Shown here piece after piece: positions 1-9,630 of a DNA stretch of 64,000 nt. The stretch is from NCBI GenBank assembly GCA_016192075.1, contig JACPUU010000002.1:186001-250000 (forward strand), read 5' to 3'. Source of the DNA: Bacteroidota bacterium (GTDB lineage: Bacteria; Bacteroidota; Bacteroidia; Flavobacteriales_D; Crocinitomicaceae). The translations under genes and the position numbers were made by a program. The notes beneath the pieces were generated by a model that was not told where the DNA came from, ran no database searches, and worked only from the letters and a program-made list of their open reading frames with translations. Every line of letters starts with the position of its first letter. Position 1 is the stretch's first letter.

Positions 1-1
1 A

Positions 2-3000
2 AAGGAAGCAGAGAAGAAAAAGGCTGAAGCAGATTTCAATGCTTACATGAAAGCAGGTAATGATGCCATGACAGCGACCAAATATGACGTGGCTATTTCA
101 CAATATGAGTTCGCCTTAAAAATCATTCCAAACGAACCAACGGCTGTTGCAAAACTGGAAGAGGCAAAGAAAAAGAAAGCAGAACTTGAAAAGGCCAATG
201 CAGATCAGAAAGCCTATTCAGATAAACTGGCTGCCGCAAAACTAGCCTATGATTCCAAAAAGCTGGAAGAGGCACTTACCTTGTACAAAGAAGCCAGCAC
301 GCTGAAACCGGCTGAGGCTTTTCCAAAAGAACGTATTTTGGCCATTGAGGCTGAAATTGCAAAACAAAAAGAACAGGTTGAACAGTTCAATAAACTGGTG
401 GCAGAAGGGGATGCTGCGGTTGGTTCAAAACTGTATGACGACGCTATCACCAAATATACGGCTGCATTGGCAATCAAAGCAGATCCCGCCGTTCAAACCA
501 AACTGGATAATGCCAAAAAACTGAAACTTGAAAAAGAACAGGGTGAAGCCAAGGCAAAAGAACTGGAGGCAAAATACACAGCCTTAATGAAAGAGGCCGA
601 TGTGGCTTTTAACGCGCAGAATTATACACTGGCAAAAACCAAATACACAGAGGCTCTGGCTGTAAAAGCCGGTGATCCAACTGCAACGGCGCAGCTTGCA
701 AAAATTGATGAAATTCTCAAAAAGAAACAGGAAGAATTGGATGCCGCCAATAAAAAGGAGGCTGATTACAAAAAATTAATGGCTGAAGGTGAAACACTGT
801 TTACACAGAAAAACTGGGAAGCAGCCAAACAAAAATATGTAGCCGCGCTGGAAATTAAACCAAACGATCCGCCTGCGTTAGCCAAAATTGATCTGATCAA
901 TAAAGAGCTCGAAAAACAAACACTGGAAACCAAAAAGAATGAAGATTACAACCGCCTGATGGCTGAAGCCAAAGTACTGTATGATCAGAAAAAGTATGCA
1001 GAGGCCAAACAAAAATACCAGGAGGCAAGCAATGTAAAACCGGACCAGGCTGACCCAAAAAATCAAATCATTGCCATTGACAAATTATTAGCCGACCAGG
1101 AAAAACTGGCCCTGCAGGAAAAAAACTACCAGGCCCTGATAACCGAAGGAAACAGCCTGAAAGACATTAAAGATTACACGGCTGCCCTTGACCGTTACAA
1201 CAAAGCCCTGCTGATTAAACCGGGAGATGTGACTGCCACGCAGAAAATTGCAGAGATTAATAAGATACTGGATGAGCAGAAAAAACTGGCTGAGCAGGAA
1301 AAATTGTTTGCAGATTATGTAACCAAAGGAGATCAGTCTTTCAACGCAAAAGACTACACAACGGCTAAAATGAATTATCAGAAAGCCCTTGAAATTAAAG
1401 CTGATCCAACGCTTACGGCAAAAATCAAAGAGATTGATGAGCTCATTGCCAAAAGTCAGAATGAGCAGCAGATTCAGGCTAAATACGATGCTGCTATAAA
1501 AGAGGCCGATGCATTTTACAAAGCAGGTGATTTAACCAAAGCGCAGGCTAAATACGAAGAGGCACTGGCTATAAAAAGTGCTGAAGTATATCCCAAAGAA
1601 AAAATTGCTGAAATCAAACAAAAACTTGCTGCTCAGCAGGATCAGGCACAAAAAGATCAGCAGTTCAAGGATTTTGTTGCTGCCGGTGATGCTGCCTATA
1701 CAGCAAAAGAGTACCAAAAGGCGCTGGCCAGTTACCAGGAAGCATTAAAGGTAAAACCAGACCCAACAATTACCCAAAAAATAGGTCAGCTCAACACCCT
1801 TATTGCTCAGCAAACGCAAGAGCAGCAGACAGAAGAACGGTACAAGGCAAAAATAGCAGAGGCAGATGCAGCTTACAATGCTAAGTCGTGGGATACAGCG
1901 CGGAACTTGTATCGCGAGGCGCTGACCATTAAAGTAAATGACACCTATGCCAACGGCCGCATTGCGGATATTGAGAAACAAATGCAGGCTGAGACCAATG
2001 CAGAAGTAGAACAGAATTACCAGAAAATTATTACCAAGGCTGACGGCTTAAAAACTGAAGAGCGTTATGATGAGGCCATTATCTATTACAACAATGCGTT
2101 GAAACTGAAACCATCTGACCCGTATCCAAAACAGCAGATTGAAGCCATTAATAAAATAAAAACAGACAAGGCAAATGCCCTGCAGGCGCAGGAAAAACTG
2201 ACGGCCGAATACAACGCACTCATCAAAGAGGCAGATGTTGCTTTTAATACTCAAAACTGGACCGTAGCCCTGGCCAAATACAAAGAGGCCTTGCTTAAAA
2301 AACCGGGAGAACCTTATCCGCAGGGACGAATTACCGAGATCAATGATAAAATGAACGTGCAAACGCAGGTTAACCAGACTGACGTGGAGTATAACAAGTA
2401 CATTTCTCAGGCAGATGCCCTTTTTGCACAAAAAAATTACCTGGAGGCAATAGGGGTTTATAAACAGGCACTGGGCGTTAAGTCCAACGATGCGTATGCT
2501 ACCAACCAGATTCAGGAAGCAACCCGGCTGGAGCAGGCAAAATCTGTAGAAGAAGAAGAAATACAGTATCAGAAAATCGTTACCGCCGGACAAAAGAAAT
2601 TTGATGAGGGAGATTATATAAAAGCACTGGAATATTATAAACGCGCTTTGGGCATTCGTCCAAACGATACCCTGGTTCAGAAAAAAATTGACGAAATCAA
2701 TCAGCTGCTTGCCAATCAAAAAGACGACGGCGAATTCAATACCCTGGTTCAGCAGGCAAACACCTATTTTGAAAAAGGTGACTGGAAAAATGCCAAGGTG
2801 TATTATGAAAAAGCATTGGCGGTTAAAGATGATACCTACTGCAAAAATCAAATTGACATCATCAATAAAAAGATGAAAGAAGAGAGTGGAAAAGAGGTGG
2901 ATGAGCAGTACCAGAAACTGATTGCAAAAGCAGATGAATATTACGATTCTAAAACCTATGACAAGGCAAAGGGACTTTACGAGAGAGCACTTTCCATTAA

Positions 3001-4696
3001 ACCATCGGATACATACCCGAAACAACGCCTGGATGAAATTGACCGCATCCTGAATCCGGGCAAGTATATGGCCAGTTCAGATGGATTGCCCGATTATGGA
3101 AAACCAGTCAATTCAACCGATGTAGACATTCAGGGAATGTTACTGGAGGCAGATGATCAGCGCCAGTTCATGGCCAACCAAAAGGTAGAGCAGCAGCGTG
3201 TGACGGCTGAAGATGTCAACCAGGAAAATGCGGTTGACCAGACCGATGAATCGTTTGTTACAGAGAAAGAAGCTAACCGGATTGACCAGGATATCGAAGA
3301 AAAAGACTGGAGTGCTGAGGTACACCGTACAGAAGCAAACCTGGAGGTAATAGACATGCAGATTCAGTTGGACGACAGGCAAAGTGACCTGGTAACAGCT
3401 AATGAAAATGATGTACAGCACACCAATCAGAATGTAACCAATCTCAATACCGAAATCAGTGTCAGAAATGAAAACGATGATTTGCCGCGTGAAGAATACC
3501 TGGCAGATGTAGAGCGTATTAAAGTAGAGGTGAACGAAGAGGATAAATCAAATGCAGACGTTCAGACAGATGGTGTACACGAGCAGACAAATTATGTTGA
3601 GCAGATTCAGATTGAACATGTTTCCAATGATCCGAATATGGACGTCGAACGCAAAAACGTTGAAGTGTATGTAGAAGATCTGAATGTTGTGCTTGATAAC
3701 AGAAACAATCAGGATGTCTGGAACCAGGAAGACCAGGTGATGGGCATTAAAGACAATACCGAGGTGCTGATTGATGAGCGCATTGCTGAAAATGTGAACA
3801 ACGACATTCCGCGTGAAGAAGGCATTGTTCAGCTTACCGATTATACCTTAAGTAAAGAAGATGCAGAAAGAAACAGGGCATCTGATCAATACGATGAAAC
3901 CATTGGTGCCAGAAATTACGAAGAAAACATGTCCATTGAAATTGAGATTAATAACATGGACAACGACATTCCGCGCCAGCAAACTGAAATCAAGATAGAA
4001 ACCAGTGAACTGCTGATTGAAGAAAACATCAGTGACATGTCCGGCTCCCAGAATTCGGTTGTCAATAACGCAGACGACGAACTGGATAATATTGAAATTG
4101 GTATTGGAAATGAAATGGTTCAGAATGACAAACCCCGTGAAAATTATGAAAACGATGTGGTGGCATTAAACCAGGAGTTAGAAGATTCCAAAACAAACCT
4201 GGGTGCGTTAAATGAAGATAACAGCCATGCCACCAAAGGTGATACTGAAACATTAATTAATCAGCAGCTTACATTCAATACCGCGGCAGATGTGAAAGCA
4301 ACCGAAAATTCAGACAATACCAATGAGGCTGTGGAAGGAATTGTAGAAGAAAACAAGACCATTGATGACGGAAATACTGAGGAGGTTAACGCGGTTGAAG
4401 ATTATGTAGATGAACTGAAACAAATTGACGCCATTAATGATAACGTTCCAATGAAAAATGAACTGGGCGCCAAATATCCGGAAGGGGTAACCGAAGAAAT
4501 TTTTACCATGAATGATGAAAACGGGCTGATGTCAAAATACATTGTCCGCCGCATTGTGGTTATTAATGGTACCGGTTATAACTACGAAAAAGTTCAAACC
4601 CGTTACGGTGGCGTTTCTTACACCCGCGACGGCCAGCCAATTGCTGAATACCAGTGGACAGATGAAACAGAAGCTGCCACACTGACCAGAAATTAA
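2..4696 (+). CDS. Giant TPR-like repeat protein, 5' end outside the window
   Basis: The frame is already open at base 2 and the first ATG (position 47) lies inside a repeat, so the N-terminus is missing. About 17 units of roughly 70 residues follow up to about 3.05 kb. Each starts with an aromatic residue, has a KAD/AEG-x-x-F/Y helix, a Y-x-x-AL-x-IKP helix and an I-x-EI-x-x-L helix, which is a TPR-like pattern with a charged linker. The rest is acidic and Asn/Gln-rich, low in complexity, with a recurring N-D-x-P-R-E motif about every 50-110 residues. The last 75 residues are compact and rich in Tyr and beta-type sequence. Bacteroidota encode such TPR proteins in the cell envelope, but the exact role is unknown. 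An ApbE gene follows after 4 bp, so the two are probably co-transcribed. The repeat architecture is certain; function is not assigned. Confidence 0.8.
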   Translation, partial: KEAEKKKAEADFNAYMKAGNDAMTATKYDVAISQYEFALKIIPNEPTAVAKLEEAKKKKAELEKANADQKAYSDKLAAAKLAYDSKKLEEALTLYKEASTLKPAEAFPKERILAIEAEIAKQKEQVEQFNKLVAEGDAAVGSKLYDDAITKYTAALAIKADPAVQTKLDNAKKLKLEKEQGEAKAKELEAKYTALMKEADVAFNAQNYTLAKTKYTEALAVKAGDPTATAQLAKIDEILKKKQEELDAANKKEADYKKLMAEGETLFTQKNWEAAKQKYVAALEIKPNDPPALAKIDLINKELEKQTLETKKNEDYNRLMAEAKVLYDQKKYAEAKQKYQEASNVKPDQADPKNQIIAIDKLLADQEKLALQEKNYQALITEGNSLKDIKDYTAALDRYNKALLIKPGDVTATQKIAEINKILDEQKKLAEQEKLFADYVTKGDQSFNAKDYTTAKMNYQKALEIKADPTLTAKIKEIDELIAKSQNEQQIQAKYDAAIKEADAFYKAGDLTKAQAKYEEALAIKSAEVYPKEKIAEIKQKLAAQQDQAQKDQQFKDFVAAGDAAYTAKEYQKALASYQEALKVKPDPTITQKIGQLNTLIAQQTQEQQTEERYKAKIAEADAAYNAKSWDTARNLYREALTIKVNDTYANGRIADIEKQMQAETNAEVEQNYQKIITKADGLKTEERYDEAIIYYNNALKLKPSDPYPKQQIEAINKIKTDKANALQAQEKLTAEYNALIKEADVAFNTQNWTVALAKYKEALLKKPGEPYPQGRITEINDKMNVQTQVNQTDVEYNKYISQADALFAQKNYLEAIGVYKQALGVKSNDAYATNQIQEATRLEQAKSVEEEEIQYQKIVTAGQKKFDEGDYIKALEYYKRALGIRPNDTLVQKKIDEINQLLANQKDDGEFNTLVQQANTYFEKGDWKNAKVYYEKALAVKDDTYCKNQIDIINKKMKEESGKEVDEQYQKLIAKADEYYDSKTYDKAKGLYERALSIKPSDTYPKQRLDEIDRILNPGKYMASSDGLPDYGKPVNSTDVDIQGMLLEADDQRQFMANQKVEQQRVTAEDVNQENAVDQTDESFVTEKEANRIDQDIEEKDWSAEVHRTEANLEVIDMQIQLDDRQSDLVTANENDVQHTNQNVTNLNTEISVRNENDDLPREEYLADVERIKVEVNEEDKSNADVQTDGVHEQTNYVEQIQIEHVSNDPNMDVERKNVEVYVEDLNVVLDNRNNQDVWNQEDQVMGIKDNTEVLIDERIAENVNNDIPREEGIVQLTDYTLSKEDAERNRASDQYDETIGARNYEENMSIEIEINNMDNDIPRQQTEIKIETSELLIEENISDMSGSQNSVVNNADDELDNIEIGIGNEMVQNDKPRENYENDVVALNQELEDSKTNLGALNEDNSHATKGDTETLINQQLTFNTAADVKATENSDNTNEAVEGIVEENKTIDDGNTEEVNAVEDYVDELKQIDAINDNVPMKNELGAKYPEGVTEEIFTMNDENGLMSKYIVRRIVVINGTGYNYEKVQTRYGGVSYTRDGQPIAEYQWTDETEAATLTRN

Positions 4697-4700
4697 TCCA

Positions 4701-5792
4701 ATGACAAACCGCTTATTGATCCTCTTTGCAGGAATTGCCCTGACTGCCTGCACCGGGAATGAAACCGCTGAAACAACACAACCTGAGAACAAACCTGCCG
4801 AACGACTTGAGTTTTATGGAAACACCCAGGGCACTACCTTCACGGTTGTCTGTAATGATAAAATAGATCTGACCATTGAAGAGATTGAAACCATTCTGCA
4901 CAATTTTGATCTGGCCTTGAGCGCCTACATTCCCAACTCAACCATTACCCGATTAAACGATGCCCCTGCAGGTGTTTTTGAATACCGTGATTCATTTAAT
5001 TATTTCAATCGCTGTTACCTGCTTTCACAGCAAATGTGGCAGATCTCAAACCGCACGTTTGACCCGACGGTTTACCCGTTGGTAGAAGGCTGGGGTTTTA
5101 TGAAAAACATTGAAAATGTCCCTGATTCAGCAACCGTAGATTCGTTGCGCGCACTTGTTGGTTTTGCAGACGGGGTGAATTTTACATTCAAAACCCATAC
5201 CGATTCTATCGGCAATATCATTCCCGATTTTAAAGTAGTTAAGCACAACGGGCGCGCAAAACTTGATTTTAACGCCATTGCACAAGGTATTGCGGTAGAT
5301 GTCATTGCTGAGAAACTGGAGAGTAAAGGGGCCGAAAATTATTTTGTTGAAATAGGTGGCGAAATCCGCGTAAAAGGGGTAAACACAGAAGGCCAGTTGT
5401 GGTCTGTCGGAATTGATAAACCTATTGAAAATTCCACCGCTGATGAGCGTGAACTGCAGGAAATAATTCAGCTGAAAGACCGCAGTGTGGCAACTTCAGG
5501 ATCATACCGCAAATTTTATGAAAAAGACGGAATCAAATATTCGCACACCATTGATCCAACCACCGGCTACCCGGTTCAGCATTCACTTTTAAGTGCTACC
5601 GTAGTTGCAGAAAATTGCGGCATTGCTGACGCCATGGCTACTGCGTTTATGGTAATGGGGCCTGACAAAGCCATTCAGTTTTTGACAGAACATCCTGAGC
5701 TCAACATTGAAGTCTACCTCATTTTCAACAATGATAAAGGCAGGCTCGAGACCTTCTATACCAAAGATTTCAGAGATCTGATTGTAGAATAA
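4701..5792 (+). CDS. apbE: FAD:protein FMN transferase, ApbE-family lipoprotein
   Basis: ApbE enzymes covalently attach FMN from FAD to Thr/Ser of periplasmic redox proteins such as Nqr and Rnf subunits. The 363-residue product has a lipoprotein signal with lipobox LTAC, giving Cys17 as the likely lipidated residue. Family hallmarks follow in order: YGNTQGTTF near the N-terminus, KLDFNAIAQGIAVD in the middle, the FVEIGGEIRVKG strand, SVATSGSYR, and HTIDPTTGYPV towards the C-terminus. The length is normal for the family. It starts 4 bp after the repeat protein and is probably translated from the same mRNA. No target flavoprotein gene is visible nearby. The family call is secure; the substrate is unknown. 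Confidence 0.93.
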   Translation: MTNRLLILFAGIALTACTGNETAETTQPENKPAERLEFYGNTQGTTFTVVCNDKIDLTIEEIETILHNFDLALSAYIPNSTITRLNDAPAGVFEYRDSFNYFNRCYLLSQQMWQISNRTFDPTVYPLVEGWGFMKNIENVPDSATVDSLRALVGFADGVNFTFKTHTDSIGNIIPDFKVVKHNGRAKLDFNAIAQGIAVDVIAEKLESKGAENYFVEIGGEIRVKGVNTEGQLWSVGIDKPIENSTADERELQEIIQLKDRSVATSGSYRKFYEKDGIKYSHTIDPTTGYPVQHSLLSATVVAENCGIADAMATAFMVMGPDKAIQFLTEHPELNIEVYLIFNNDKGRLETFYTKDFRDLIVE

Positions 5793-5853
5793 GTTCATCG
5801 GCGGGTACACGGTGTTGTTCCTGTGCGTTGAGATCAATTCAGAGTCCGGGTGA

Positions 5854-6372
5854 TTAAATCAGCGGAAAGTATTTTTCTTTCACCACGCCAAAATGATGTA
5901 TGCCATGCCCAATCATCATAAAGCCCAGGGCAATCACAGAGTTTTCCTGGCCGTTGGCCGTTCCGGTAAAAAACAACTGATCGTTGTCAAAGGTTTTATA
6001 CAGCGCAACGGTTGATTGTCGCACCGTCTGATAGTCGGCCAGGAGATCGTGAATTGACCGGTCGTTGGCTTTTGAAACAGCAGCCCATATATTTTCGTCA
6101 AAACCTGCAAGCGGTGTTTTATCCTGCCGGGCAAAACGCAATGCGCGATACTGGAATACCCGTTCGGCATCTGTGAGGTGTTCAATGATCTGGTGCACGG
6201 TCCACTTTCCAAGGGCATAGGTTTTGGTACCAATTTTTTCAAGTTGCGCCGCATGCTCTGTAAAAAGTGAAATGCCGGCGGTTGGCAGCTGAACCATCAA
6301 ATCTTCATCACTGGCCAGGTTGGTATAGTATAACCCGTATGACGGAATAACTTTTATTGCTGATTTTTTCAT
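5854..6372 (-). CDS. DinB-family (DinB_2) protein
   Basis: A 172-residue soluble protein with the DinB/YfiT-like four-helix fold signature. The segment WTVHQIIEHLTDAERVFQYR carries the first metal-ligand His, and the C-terminal GHGIHHFGVVKEKY supplies further His residues. This superfamily contains metal-dependent thiol transferases and many proteins of unknown function, often described as damage-inducible. It starts at an ATG and lies downstream of the DUF922 gene on the same strand with a 15 bp gap, so it may be the last gene of a small operon starting near 8.3 kb. The superfamily call is good; the reaction is not predicted. Confidence 0.82.
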   Translation of the reverse strand: MKKSAIKVIPSYGLYYTNLASDEDLMVQLPTAGISLFTEHAAQLEKIGTKTYALGKWTVHQIIEHLTDAERVFQYRALRFARQDKTPLAGFDENIWAAVSKANDRSIHDLLADYQTVRQSTVALYKTFDNDQLFFTGTANGQENSVIALGFMMIGHGIHHFGVVKEKYFPLI

Positions 6373-6387
6373 AGCTAAAAATTAGGT

Positions 6388-6924
6388 TTACTCAAAACGG
6401 TTCAGTTCATTGTGTACACGTTGGTGCCATCTGAGCTGACCTTCTTTATTTTTATGGTGTTCTGTTTCCTCATCATAAACCAGTTGTGTTTCCAGTAACG
6501 CTGCAAATGTCACTTCGTAAATTGAATCCACCTCGGCTTCTACATTCTCAGTAAATTCAAACCCGGCAATACGGTCTTTGAAATAGCGTGCGTGCATTTC
6601 ACTGATGTCAAAATGAAGCTGTTCATGAGCCAGTAACTCAGGTGTCATTTTACCCGTTTTGACCCATGATTGAGCTGGATCAAAAAATGCATAGGCATCT
6701 GCTGCTACCACAATTTCATCACCATTATAATTCCAGGTATAGGTATAATTAAAACCTGAAAAGGTCCATGCGTCGTAAGGGCTTTGTTCATCAATATTAC
6801 CACTGAAATCATGCCAGCGAAGAGGTGTCTGTGAATTCCATTCAACAATATCAGTCGATTTATCTGACTGAAATGACAGCAGCAGTAAGACAAAAAAAAG
6901 CGGGCTGAGGTGAAGAAATTTCAT
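6388..6924 (-). CDS. Secreted DUF922-like putative zinc protease
   Basis: The 178-residue product starts at the ATG at 6924 and has a signal peptide (MKFLHLSPLFFVLLLLSFQS). The open frame extends upstream to 7020, but that extension reads the Cys/Gly-tail region of the next gene in another frame and is rejected. The mature protein contains the segment LAHEQLHFDISEMHARYF, an HExxH zinc-protease-like motif typical of DUF922 proteins, and a W-N-S-x-T-P-L-R-W-x-D-F start typical of that family. It sits 22 bp after the TIGR04222 gene. The family assignment is moderately secure; proteolysis is inferred from the motif only. Confidence 0.75.
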   Translation of the reverse strand: MKFLHLSPLFFVLLLLSFQSDKSTDIVEWNSQTPLRWHDFSGNIDEQSPYDAWTFSGFNYTYTWNYNGDEIVVAADAYAFFDPAQSWVKTGKMTPELLAHEQLHFDISEMHARYFKDRIAGFEFTENVEAEVDSIYEVTFAALLETQLVYDEETEHHKNKEGQLRWHQRVHNELNRFE

Positions 6925-6946
6925 GCAATCAAATTTAGAAAATAGT

Positions 6947-8320
6947 TTAGGTTCCGCCGCAACCGCCACATCCACCGCACGAACTGCCGCAGCCTGAGCC
7001 GCAAGCGCTAAAGGAACCACTATTGTCAGTACTGGTTTTTTGACGCTCAGACCTTACTACCATTGGAATGAATGCAGTTGCAAACAGCGTTTTTCCGGTT
7101 AAAAAATAGTCCCACTCCCAGGTTCGGGTTTCTGTTTTTTCAGGAACCTCTTTTTTATAATACGCTATCAGGGTTTTCTTTCCGAATAATCCAATCAGTC
7201 GACTCAGGTGCAGCACCGACACAAAAATAAAACCGACCAGCACTATGCCTATAAAAACAACCGGCTTGTTATTCTGAATACCTGTGGTCATGCGGATAGC
7301 ACCGAGAATAAAAACCAGGGCCAGTGCAGCAAAATTTGCATAGAACAAGTTGCCAAAGAAGCGTGATTTAACAATGTGTTTTTTTAGGGCTTCCATGGAA
7401 CCGGCGTAATTTAAAAAGATTGCCTTTTTGGTTAGAAAATAAAGCAATGGCGGATAGGTCAGTTTTTTTTCAGTTTGAAGTGCATTCAGTACACTATACT
7501 CGCGTAGATTTTGAGCCTGCGCCCCAGGAACCATCTGTATGGAGTTATGTGTAATTTCAACTTTCTTTTCTTTAATCAGTTGATTAACGGTACCGTGAAT
7601 CACTTTGGATATATCCGTTGATTTAAGATAAACCAATTCAAGAGGTGTTAGTCTGAATATAAAAGACTCCGGGTGAAACCGTCTGAAAATGGTACGGAGG
7701 TAAGAGTTGTTAATCAATTCAAGAACTATAATGACCACTACAGCCAGGCCAATGAAGATGAGCAAAAAATCCGGATTATCGATGGTCAGATAGAAGGGGC
7801 GCAAAAGGTAGAAAAGCGGTATAAATACAAGTACCATGGCAGCAATTCCAACCAATAAAAACGTTCTGATTTTTAGTCTTGCTTTTTTCAGATTGAGTGA
7901 GGCATGCATATCCCGGTATTCCCAAATATCGGCGGGTTGCTTTCCAAAATGAGCCAGATATAATACATGGGTACGCTCTTTGGCTGCTTTAAATTTCTCA
8001 CGCTCTTCGCGGTTGTGTGTAGATGGGATGTGTTGAATACGTTTGCCAAGCACCTGACAAAAGTCGGTGTAAGAATTGGTAAAAATTAAATGTTGATGCC
8101 AAACAATGTCTACAATTTCTGAAGGGGAAACCATCAATTCATTGCCAGCCGCCAGAAACATGAATTTTTTATACTCAATAATTGCACGTTTGGTAAAGTC
8201 AAGTGTCCAGAAGTTTTCGCAGGCAAGCCGGGTAGAAAAACTATATTCACCCGCTGGTTGATCCAGATCAAAATTCAGAATCTCTTGCCATAACTTGCTA
8301 TTCAGCGAATCTCCGTTCAT
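6947..8320 (-). CDS. TIGR04222-type membrane protein with Gly/Cys-rich C-terminus
   Basis: This 457-residue membrane protein has an N-terminal soluble region with the motif IVDIVWHQHLIFTNSY, like GRDP-type glycine-rich domain proteins. Two hydrophobic segments lie near residues 150-200 and two more near residues 335-390. The tail alternates Cys with Gly/Ser (CGSGCGSSCGGCGGCGGT). That layout is known from TIGR04222-domain membrane proteins, whose function is not established. It starts at an ATG and heads a minus-strand run with the DUF922 and DinB genes. The last residues resemble a metal-binding or cross-linking tail; this is inference. Confidence 0.78.
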   Translation of the reverse strand: MNGDSLNSKLWQEILNFDLDQPAGEYSFSTRLACENFWTLDFTKRAIIEYKKFMFLAAGNELMVSPSEIVDIVWHQHLIFTNSYTDFCQVLGKRIQHIPSTHNREEREKFKAAKERTHVLYLAHFGKQPADIWEYRDMHASLNLKKARLKIRTFLLVGIAAMVLVFIPLFYLLRPFYLTIDNPDFLLIFIGLAVVVIIVLELINNSYLRTIFRRFHPESFIFRLTPLELVYLKSTDISKVIHGTVNQLIKEKKVEITHNSIQMVPGAQAQNLREYSVLNALQTEKKLTYPPLLYFLTKKAIFLNYAGSMEALKKHIVKSRFFGNLFYANFAALALVFILGAIRMTTGIQNNKPVVFIGIVLVGFIFVSVLHLSRLIGLFGKKTLIAYYKKEVPEKTETRTWEWDYFLTGKTLFATAFIPMVVRSERQKTSTDNSGSFSACGSGCGSSCGGCGGCGGT

Positions 8321-8514
8321 GTACTAAAGATAAGAAAAACAACATTTTTCTTCTAACGTTGCTTTAAGATATTTCAAGTTTTCTTTATTAATGCTCCATA
8401 ACATGCTTACACCCGAAACATTCGTATGCCGTGCATCTAAATATCGGTTGACAAATGGGCGCAGATGACACTAGTTGCAGGGCGTTCGCTGTTTTTGCTA
8501 ATTTGCTATAATGC

Positions 8515-9066
8515 TCAGTTACCGAGCAATTTAAAAGATTCAAAGGTCCTGTCAATAGTTGATTTCATTTTATCAAATTTCTCTAATTGAGTCGTTGAGC
8601 ATAATTCAAAGTAGTAGTTTGCGGTCTGGAACATGATTATTTTCCACTTTGAAGTCATACCCATAAATTCCGCAGTCCCGATAAATTCCAGCGCATTATA
8701 TTCCCGGAAAATCAATTCTCGCCTGGATATGATTTGTCCATTTTTTAAAGTACTATTATTGGTAATTAATGAGTCATAATTATTTCCAATTTCTTCAAGA
8801 CTAAGTTCTTTTTTTTGCGCTACGTCAACGTAAAAATTACTGATGAGAGAAAATGAAAGATTCTCTGTGTACTCCCTTGGTTCATTATTCCATGAAACAT
8901 AAATGGTCTGGGTGCCGGTTCCAAAGCCAACTTCCCATTCTTCAGGGTATTCGAATTTAAATTTGAATTCCCGATTTTTATATTTTACCCATTTATCGCT
9001 TGATGCACTTATAGATGAACATGTGATTATTGTTAAAACAAAAAGGAATATTCTGAAAATTCTCAT
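8515..9066 (-). CDS. Secreted hypothetical protein, PsbP/DUF1795-like
   Basis: A 183-residue protein with a signal peptide (MRIFRIFLFVLTIITCSSIS). The mature part begins with WVKYKNREFKFKFEYPEEWEV, a pattern shared by PsbP-like and DUF1795-like proteins, in which a strand precedes a Y-P-x-x-W motif. The C-terminus (STIDRTFESFKLL) is also typical of that fold. No catalytic residues can be seen. It is preceded and followed by short non-coding gaps and has no obvious partner. The fold assignment is tentative; the gene itself looks real. Confidence 0.65.
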   Translation of the reverse strand: MRIFRIFLFVLTIITCSSISASSDKWVKYKNREFKFKFEYPEEWEVGFGTGTQTIYVSWNNEPREYTENLSFSLISNFYVDVAQKKELSLEEIGNNYDSLITNNSTLKNGQIISRRELIFREYNALEFIGTAEFMGMTSKWKIIMFQTANYYFELCSTTQLEKFDKMKSTIDRTFESFKLLGN

Positions 9067-9198
9067 GGCAATTTAATTAAGCATATCGGCTACAGGCTAA
9101 AAGCGGCAGCGCCCACCTAAGATACAGAACTTAACGCTAACCCAAATAGCCCGGCAATTACTTTTTACCCTGGGATCAGCTTCAGTCTGATATTCTAA

Positions 9199-9600
9199 CT
9201 ATCCCTTTACCAGTGATTGAATGTATCTTCTGGCTTCGGTAATTTCTTTTTCTTTAAACCCACCCATGTCCAGTTTTATTTTCAGTTTACCTTCTGTAAT
9301 GATCAGTAATATGGAGTCAGATAGCGCTTTCACTTCGGTTATTTCATCGGTTAACAGTACTTTTCTTTCAAAAGGTATTTTCGGCTTGACAACCAATGCG
9401 TCCTTTTCCTGAATCAGTAAAGGGGTTGATAGCAGTAATACCGTGTGGACCAGTCCCAGTAACCCAACGGCTAACGCCACAATTGCCATTACCATGTTGT
9501 TCTTTACGAAGTGGTTGTAGCTGTAGTAAAACATCATTAATGAAACTGCAATGGAAATATAATTTGGTTTGCTTCTTGAAATTATTACTTTTCGATTCAT
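9199..9600 (-). CDS. Small membrane protein with PH-like C-terminal part
   Basis: A 133-residue protein with two closely spaced transmembrane segments in its first 65 residues, followed by about 65 soluble residues of alternating strand-like sequence ending in a helix (EARRYIQSLVKG). This two-TM plus small beta domain layout resembles bacterial PH-domain membrane proteins, but no specific motif confirms it. It starts at an ATG. Decayed gene fragments lie directly upstream. Function unknown. Confidence 0.55.
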   Translation of the reverse strand: MNRKVIISRSKPNYISIAVSLMMFYYSYNHFVKNNMVMAIVALAVGLLGLVHTVLLLSTPLLIQEKDALVVKPKIPFERKVLLTDEITEVKALSDSILLIITEGKLKIKLDMGGFKEKEITEARRYIQSLVKG

Positions 9601-9630
9601 TGGTTTATGTTTAAATTAAATGGGGAGTTT

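Noticed and set aside
2048-3025. A 325-residue open frame on the minus strand inside the giant TPR-like gene
   Set aside because: It is the antisense of a repetitive, Lys/Ala-rich coding region, has a non-protein-like Phe/Ile/Cys-rich composition, and no promoter or family.
6925-7020. An N-terminal extension of the DUF922-like gene
   Set aside because: It reads through the Cys/Gly-codon-rich end of the upstream gene in another frame and would push the signal peptide inside the protein.
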